Assembly: GCA_019112635.1 (NCBI GenBank)
Contig: DXIX01000014.1
Coordinates: forward strand, 39,661-103,660
Reading direction: 5' to 3'
DNA: 64,000 nt
From: Candidatus Blautia intestinigallinarum
GTDB lineage: Bacteria; Bacillota; Clostridia; Lachnospirales; Lachnospiraceae
This document shows, one piece after another, positions 58,941 through 64,000 of this stretch. The notes below the pieces were generated by a model. The model had not been told where the DNA came from and searched no databases. It worked only from the letters and a program-made list of their open reading frames with translations. Position numbers and translations under genes: made by a program. How positions within the stretch are numbered: position 1 is the first letter of the stretch; each line of letters opens with the position of its first letter.

Positions 58941-59134
58941 CATTTTTTCTGCTGACGTTTCTTTCTGGTGATGAGCCCTCCGATTCTTCCCGTCTCTTTT
59001 GCCGACAGGCTTTTCCATCCATCGGACAAAACCCGGTCCAGGACACCCATCTCACGGGCAATCTCATATTTCAAGAGATCATCTCCGGATAATTCATGGT
59101 TTAAGTAGGCCTTAATTTCTTTGTCTTTTCCCAT
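58940..59134 (-). CDS. alpha/beta-type small acid-soluble spore protein-like
   Basis: 64 aa with 'LLKYEIAREMGVLDRVLSDGWKSLSAKETGRIGGLITRKK': SASP-like EIA-E-G site and GxxGG motif. Confidence 0.75.
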   Translation of the reverse strand: MGKDKEIKAYLNHELSGDDLLKYEIAREMGVLDRVLSDGWKSLSAKETGRIGGLITRKKRQQKK

Positions 59135-59231
59135 CCAAACGGTCCTCTTTTCCTGATTGATTTCGGATTGGCCCCGGATCCTTTCCGGTTCCCCTCCTTC
59201 TCTTAAGTATTTCCAGATGGGCAGGCCTTAT

Positions 59232-59426
59232 TCATCTGCCGGAGGGTATGATAATCGCCGCGACCACATAGGCCACAAGACCTCCAAGTCCCGCACTCAG
59301 GCAGGCAAAAATCACCCACAGCAGACGGATCAACGTAGGATCCACAGCCAGATACTCCGCAATTCCGCCGCACACACCGCAGAGCATACAGTTCACATCT
59401 GATTTATACAGTCGTTTGTTGTTCAT
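59232..59426 (-). CDS. PspC-domain protein
   Basis: 'CGVCGGIAEYLAVDPTLIRLLWVIFACLSAGLGGLVAYVVAAIIIP'; start trimmed. Confidence 0.9.
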   Translation of the reverse strand: MNNKRLYKSDVNCMLCGVCGGIAEYLAVDPTLIRLLWVIFACLSAGLGGLVAYVVAAIIIPSGR

Positions 59427-59439
59427 CCTCACAACCTCC

Positions 59440-60264
59440 TTACTCCTCAAATGAAAAATCTATCGTTCCCACGCCGCATTCGATATCCATCTCATATTCG
59501 GCATTCTCATTCTTGATCTTCTTGGCAGTGCCAAGGCCGGAATAGGAATCCAGCGGCATATTCACAGTCCCTATGCCGCAGGAAATCTCATAATCATAGT
59601 CTTCTTCCCGTCCGGCCATACATATCTCCATGGTTCCCACACCGACTTCCCAGGCGGACTTCTCCGCCAGCACATTTCCGTAGACTTCCACGACTCCGCT
59701 TCCTGCGGATACTTCCAGCTTCTCTGTTTCCAAATCTTCTATGGACAGATATCCCCCTCCTATGTCAATGTTTACTTTATCCATCTGGATCTCCGGAAGA
59801 TAAATGTAAATTTCAGCCTCCGGCCTCTCCTTGGAATCACACTTCACAGACAATTCCTTCCCGGACTGCTTCACTTCCACATCCTGAATTCCGCCATTCT
59901 TGTCCACAGCCACATGGCAGTCTGCGTCTGAGGAGGTCTCCAGATAAACCGCACAGCGCTCCACATCAATCTTCAGTTCCTCGATCTCAGAAAAATCATA
60001 GGTATGATATTCTCCGTCCCCCTGAAGTTCCTCATAATCCGCATAGTCTTCGTCTGTGAAGTCAAAATCACTGTGGTCATCCCAGAAATCAAACCATTCT
60101 TCATGCAGTTCACTGGAGATTCGGTTCCAGACTCTGCTGGAAGACATCTCACTTTTCACATCCAGACTGGTCGCTCCCAAAGCCATGGCGCCTCCCAGCA
60201 TGCCAAGGCCCAAAAACGCAAATACACCTACTATAATCAGACAAATCTTTGTAAACTTTTTCAT
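59440..60264 (-). CDS. DUF4097-family beta-helix protein
   Basis: Single N-terminal TM, repeated 'GGGYLSIEDLETEKLEVSAGSGVVEVYG' / 'GVGTMEI' / 'GIGTVNM' / 'GVGTIDFSF' rungs. Confidence 0.8.
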   Translation of the reverse strand: MKKFTKICLIIVGVFAFLGLGMLGGAMALGATSLDVKSEMSSSRVWNRISSELHEEWFDFWDDHSDFDFTDEDYADYEELQGDGEYHTYDFSEIEELKIDVERCAVYLETSSDADCHVAVDKNGGIQDVEVKQSGKELSVKCDSKERPEAEIYIYLPEIQMDKVNIDIGGGYLSIEDLETEKLEVSAGSGVVEVYGNVLAEKSAWEVGVGTMEICMAGREEDYDYEISCGIGTVNMPLDSYSGLGTAKKIKNENAEYEMDIECGVGTIDFSFEE

Positions 60265-60959
60265 ACCTTCTGCGCCCCCTTCCCAGGACTTCTAAAATGC
60301 TTCTGACAAAAACCAGCCAGCTTTCGGATCAGCCACGGTGCAAAGCCACACACCAGCCAGATAAAAGCCAGCCCCAGCAGCCAGCCAATGGCAATCATGA
60401 GAAAACCTCCGCCCATCAGGGCAAGCCCCACTGCCGGTCCGGTGAAACACTTCAGAATCCCGGCCACCGCCAGGGCAAATCCGCCTATCACACAGACCAG
60501 AGCTCCTGTCAGAAGTCCTATCACCAGTCCCACAATTCCGCCGGCCAGTCCCAGAATTCCTCCCAGAACCCCGCCGCCGATTCCCAGGAGAATCGGAACA
60601 GCACAGATTACCAGAATCACCAGAAGAATCCGGTTGGACTGACTGTTCTTCCGCCTTGCCCTGTAGCCCGTCCTCCCGTTCTCAAAGGTCTGAGGCATCT
60701 GTTCTTCCCTGTGCATCCGGGAGTCCTCATATCCCCGCTCGGTATACTGGGCGAACTCATCCGATCCTTGTTCCAGATCCTCCTTGATGATAGCTGCCAC
60801 CTTCCCGGGACTTCCCAGCTCCTGAATCACTGCCGCCTCATTCTCCGGACCTGCATCGTCAAAATAGTTATTATAATAATCCAGGGCCTCCTGGCGCTCA
60901 CTCTCGGAGATTCCCGCCAAAAGCACGGCAAGCTGTTCCATAAATTCTTTTCTAGTCAT
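60261..60959 (-). CDS. DUF1700-family membrane protein
   Basis: 'MTRKEFMEQLAVLLAGISESERQEALDYYNNYFDDAGPENEAAVIQELGSPGKVAAIIK'. Confidence 0.85.
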   Translation of the reverse strand: MTRKEFMEQLAVLLAGISESERQEALDYYNNYFDDAGPENEAAVIQELGSPGKVAAIIKEDLEQGSDEFAQYTERGYEDSRMHREEQMPQTFENGRTGYRARRKNSQSNRILLVILVICAVPILLGIGGGVLGGILGLAGGIVGLVIGLLTGALVCVIGGFALAVAGILKCFTGPAVGLALMGGGFLMIAIGWLLGLAFIWLVCGFAPWLIRKLAGFCQKHFRSPGKGAQKV

Positions 60960-61278
60960 GTTTACATCCCTCCTCAAACAATCTGGTAATTCTGGACGAA
61001 TAACTCTTCCATTCTGTCTGATACAGATTCAACTGTGCCGCTCCCCGTTCCGTAATCTTATAGTATCTTCGGTTCCGTCCGCCATAATTCATATCATAGA
61101 CCGCCAGACAGTCGTCCTTTTGCAGTCTCCGCAGTACCGGGTACAAGGTCGACTCCGAGACATCCAGTACCTTACGGACATCCTGCGTGATCTTATATCC
61201 GTAAGTTCCTTCTTTCTCCTGGGAAACCACCGCCAGAACAATGGCATCCAGAAGAGCTGCTCCTGTGTTGAAGATCAT
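60952..61278 (-). CDS. PadR-family transcriptional regulator
   Basis: 'GTYGYKITQDVRKVLDVSESTLYPVLRRLQKDDCLAVYDMNYGGRNRRYYKITERGAAQL'. Confidence 0.93.
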   Translation of the reverse strand: MIFNTGAALLDAIVLAVVSQEKEGTYGYKITQDVRKVLDVSESTLYPVLRRLQKDDCLAVYDMNYGGRNRRYYKITERGAAQLNLYQTEWKSYSSRITRLFEEGCKHD

Positions 61279-61503
61279 CCACTCACCCTCTCTTCATTCT
61301 GTTCCAGATCATATTCTATCTTTTATATTATTATATAATCTGTTATATTGTTTTGTTAATAATACTATATGTCATATAATATTATTTTGTCAATAGTTAT
61401 TTGCGAAATGATTTATATTTTTGAAAAAAACTTGTATTCCAAAGAATTCCTTACTATACTAAATCCGATAACATTCTTGAAGATTGAAATGAGAGGAATA
61501 TCT

Positions 61504-62892
61504 ATGGAAGCAAATTTGCCGAAAGATTTTATAACACGTATGCAGGAAATGCTCGGAGAGGAGTTTCCCCTTTTCCTGGAACATTACGAAAAGCCAAGGG
61601 AATATGGACTGCGGGTCAATACCCTGAAGATCTCCTGCGAGGAATTCGAATCTCTCTGTCCCTTTCCCATTGAGCGGATCCCCTGGGTACCCAACGGCTA
61701 CTTTTACCCTCCTGACGTACGGCCTTCCCTTCACCCCTACTATCAGGCAGGTCTGTACTATTTGCAGGAACCAAGTGCCATGACACCAGCAGCCTGCCTC
61801 CCGGTGCAGCCCGGGGATGCTGTCCTGGATCTCTGTGCCGCTCCAGGCGGAAAAGCCACAGAGCTCGCCGCATGTCTGAGAGGAGAAGGAATTCTGATCG
61901 CCAACGATATCAGCAGCTCCAGAGCCAAAGCCCTTCTGCGCAATCTGGAACTCTTCGGCGTATCCAACCTTGTCGTGACCAGTGAAAAACCGGAACGTCT
62001 GGCTGACCGTTTCCCGGAATTCTTTCACAAAATCCTCCTGGACGCCCCCTGCTCCGGCGAGGGGATGTTCCGAAAAGATGAGAATCTAATCAGGGATTGG
62101 TCCACAGAGAAATCGGACAAGCTGGCACAGATCCAAAGGGAGCTGATTCTGGACGCAGCCCGTATGCTCCGGCCGGGAGGACTGCTCTTATATTCCACTT
62201 GTACCTTTGCTCCGGCAGAGGATGAAGGGACCATCTCCTGGCTTTTGGAACATTGTCCGGAATTCTCCCTCCAGCCCCTTCCCTCTTACCCAGGATTCTC
62301 CCCGGGAGTTCCAAGATGGGGCAACGAAGATCCCAGCCTTTCCAGGTGCGTCCGTATCTGGCCTCATAAAATGCGGGGAGAGGGCCATTTTCTCGCACTC
62401 TTGAAAAAAGAAGGAGAATCCGTTCCCCTTTTCCAGCCGAAAAAAGGCAAAAAGAAAGGCCCGGATAAAGCATCCGCAGCCCTGTTGAACGAATTTTTCC
62501 AAAATGTGAAGATTCCTTTTGACCCCGGCCGGGTGGAAATCCGAAATGAGAAAGTCTACTATCTTCCTCCTGTGGATGTCTCCGCCCTGCGGGGACTCCA
62601 TTTTCTGAGAAACGGTCTGTATCTGGGTGATTTGAAAAAGAATCGTTTCGAGCCTTCCCAGCCTCTGGCTCTCTCCCTTGGAAGAAATGGTTTTACCTCT
62701 ATGATTCACCTGGATCCTGCGGATGACAGAATTTCCAAATATCTAAAAGGTGAGACCCTGAACCTTCAGGAGGAAGAAATCTCTTCCCCCAATGGATGGC
62801 AGCTAGTCTGCGCAGGGGACTTTCCACTGGGATGGGGAAAGCTGGTCGGACAGACCCTGAAAAACAAATATCCCTCCGGCTGGCGCATCTAA
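61504..62892 (+). CDS. NOL1/NOP2/Sun-family RNA m5C methyltransferase (RsmF-like)
   Basis: 'VLDLCAAPGGKATELAACL', 'LLDAPCSGEGMFRKDE', 'LLYSTCTFAPAEDEGTISWLLE'; start trimmed from 61369. Confidence 0.92.
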   Translation: MEANLPKDFITRMQEMLGEEFPLFLEHYEKPREYGLRVNTLKISCEEFESLCPFPIERIPWVPNGYFYPPDVRPSLHPYYQAGLYYLQEPSAMTPAACLPVQPGDAVLDLCAAPGGKATELAACLRGEGILIANDISSSRAKALLRNLELFGVSNLVVTSEKPERLADRFPEFFHKILLDAPCSGEGMFRKDENLIRDWSTEKSDKLAQIQRELILDAARMLRPGGLLLYSTCTFAPAEDEGTISWLLEHCPEFSLQPLPSYPGFSPGVPRWGNEDPSLSRCVRIWPHKMRGEGHFLALLKKEGESVPLFQPKKGKKKGPDKASAALLNEFFQNVKIPFDPGRVEIRNEKVYYLPPVDVSALRGLHFLRNGLYLGDLKKNRFEPSQPLALSLGRNGFTSMIHLDPADDRISKYLKGETLNLQEEEISSPNGWQLVCAGDFPLGWGKLVGQTLKNKYPSGWRI

Positions 62893-62910
62893 GCCAGCCA
62901 GAGGGTTTTT
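62872..62910 (+). terminator. Terminator overlapping the 3' end of the methyltransferase CDS
   Basis: CCCTCcGGCTGGC...GCCAGCCaGAGGGTTTTT; the stop codon lies in the loop. Confidence 0.75.
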
Positions 62911-62916
62911 CTTTTT

Positions 62917-63843
62917 TTACAGACTCAAAATTCCCTGGTTCTTCTCTTCCAAGGTCTGAATGATCTCCTGAATCATCCAGTTGCAGGGGGTCTCCACTCC
63001 CAATTTTCTTCCCATCTTCACCACAGCTCCGGCGAACATCTCAATCTCTGTCTTTCTCTTATGCTCCAGATCCTGCAAAGTGGAAGGCTTGCTGGCCGGA
63101 GGAAGGGTTTTACTCAGGGCAATCTGCTCCTGTGCCAGTTCCTTTGTGAGAGGAATTCCCTTCGCCTGGGCCACAGCCATCACTTCCTCCATCAGAGCGC
63201 TCTGAATTCTCAGTGCATGTTCACTTTTGTTGCAGGCTCCGTAAGGAAGGCCGAAAATTGCACAGGTCAGATTCGTCCCCACATTCAGCATGAACTTTAC
63301 CCAGATTCCCAGCTCCATGTTCTCCTCAATCACGTAAGGAAGGCCGCAGGCATCTAAAAGCTCCTTCACTGCCTCCACCCGTTCACTGAGAACTTTGTTC
63401 TCCTTTTCTCCAAAACGCAGGCTGCAGTCAGGATCATAGACAATGGAATCTCCTTTCTTTTCGGATGTAATTTTCATATAGGAGTACAGCACATGCTCCT
63501 CGCCGAAGACATCACAGAGAATCTCCTCATGCCCCACGCCGTTCATCACACAGAGAATCTGGGTGTCATCGCCCACAAATCCACGGATATCTTCCACTGC
63601 CTGGGCAAAACCAGCCTCCTTGACTGACATGACAATCAAATCCACCGGGTATGCTTCCTGGGGAGTGACAATGGGAAAATCATAAACCTCCCCGTTGATT
63701 TTCAGTCCTCTCTCCAGCCTTTTCTTTCTCTCTCCATCTGCAATCACACAGAATCCTTCTTCTCCCAGCTGCTGGGCGAAAGCCGGGGCAAAAAAGCCTC
63801 CCACCGCGCCCATGCCGATGACTGCCGCACTTCTGATCTTCAT
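62917..63843 (-). CDS. 2-dehydropantoate 2-reductase family (PanE/ApbA)
   Basis: 'SAAVIGMGAVGGFFAPAFAQQLGEE', 'CVMNGVGHEEIL', 'WVKFMLNVGTNLTCAIFGLPYG'. Confidence 0.9.
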   Translation of the reverse strand: MKIRSAAVIGMGAVGGFFAPAFAQQLGEEGFCVIADGERKKRLERGLKINGEVYDFPIVTPQEAYPVDLIVMSVKEAGFAQAVEDIRGFVGDDTQILCVMNGVGHEEILCDVFGEEHVLYSYMKITSEKKGDSIVYDPDCSLRFGEKENKVLSERVEAVKELLDACGLPYVIEENMELGIWVKFMLNVGTNLTCAIFGLPYGACNKSEHALRIQSALMEEVMAVAQAKGIPLTKELAQEQIALSKTLPPASKPSTLQDLEHKRKTEIEMFAGAVVKMGRKLGVETPCNWMIQEIIQTLEEKNQGILSL

Positions 63844-64000
63844 TTTTTCGTTCCTCCATTTCGTTATCAGAGCGGTCTCGGAAACTCAATATAGCCCGTA
63901 TTTCCGCCCTTTTTTCTTGTTCTTCTTTTCTGTTGTCCTCCATATTTCGGAAAACATTTTTACTAAATTTTCAAATAACTATTGACATTTCCTCTGAATT

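Overview
64 kb chromosomal window from a spore-forming Clostridia/Lachnospiraceae-like Firmicute, with most genes on the minus strand. Contents, left to right: a 2-hydroxyacyl-CoA dehydratase/activase pair; flavodoxin, thrS and nrdJ; a CdaR-type regulator; a VWA-MoxR pair directly downstream of a type III glutamine synthetase; a lipid kinase; the alpha operon (rpmJ-rpsM-rpsK-rpsD-rpoA-rplQ) and the S10/spc operon (rpsJ to infA); a signal-peptidase-like membrane protein; a Crh-like/whiA/rapZ/murB cluster; spoVA and spoIIA-sigF; folC; an LtaS-like sulfatase; valS with a T-box; an FtsX-like ABC transporter; a SASP-like gene; a PadR/DUF1700/DUF4097/PspC module; a NOL1/NOP2/Sun RNA methyltransferase; and a ketopantoate reductase. 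The main observations are: (i) the ribosomal-protein super-operon is split between infA and rpmJ by a LysR / M20 peptidase / membrane transporter module, with a hairpin after infA and a separate extended -10 promoter before rpmJ; (ii) a 316-nt intergenic region between rpmJ and rpsM is rich in hairpins and may be a structured regulatory RNA; (iii) the S10 and rpmJ/alpha promoters share TTGCAT-N17-TATACT; (iv) a degenerate repeat family lies between rplF, rpsH and rpsN; (v) GSIII, MoxR and VWA genes are tightly coupled; (vi) the HPr/Crh-like protein has Glu at position 15. No rRNA, tRNA, CRISPR or transposase was recognised. All assignments come from reading the sequence and ORF translations; no database search was run.
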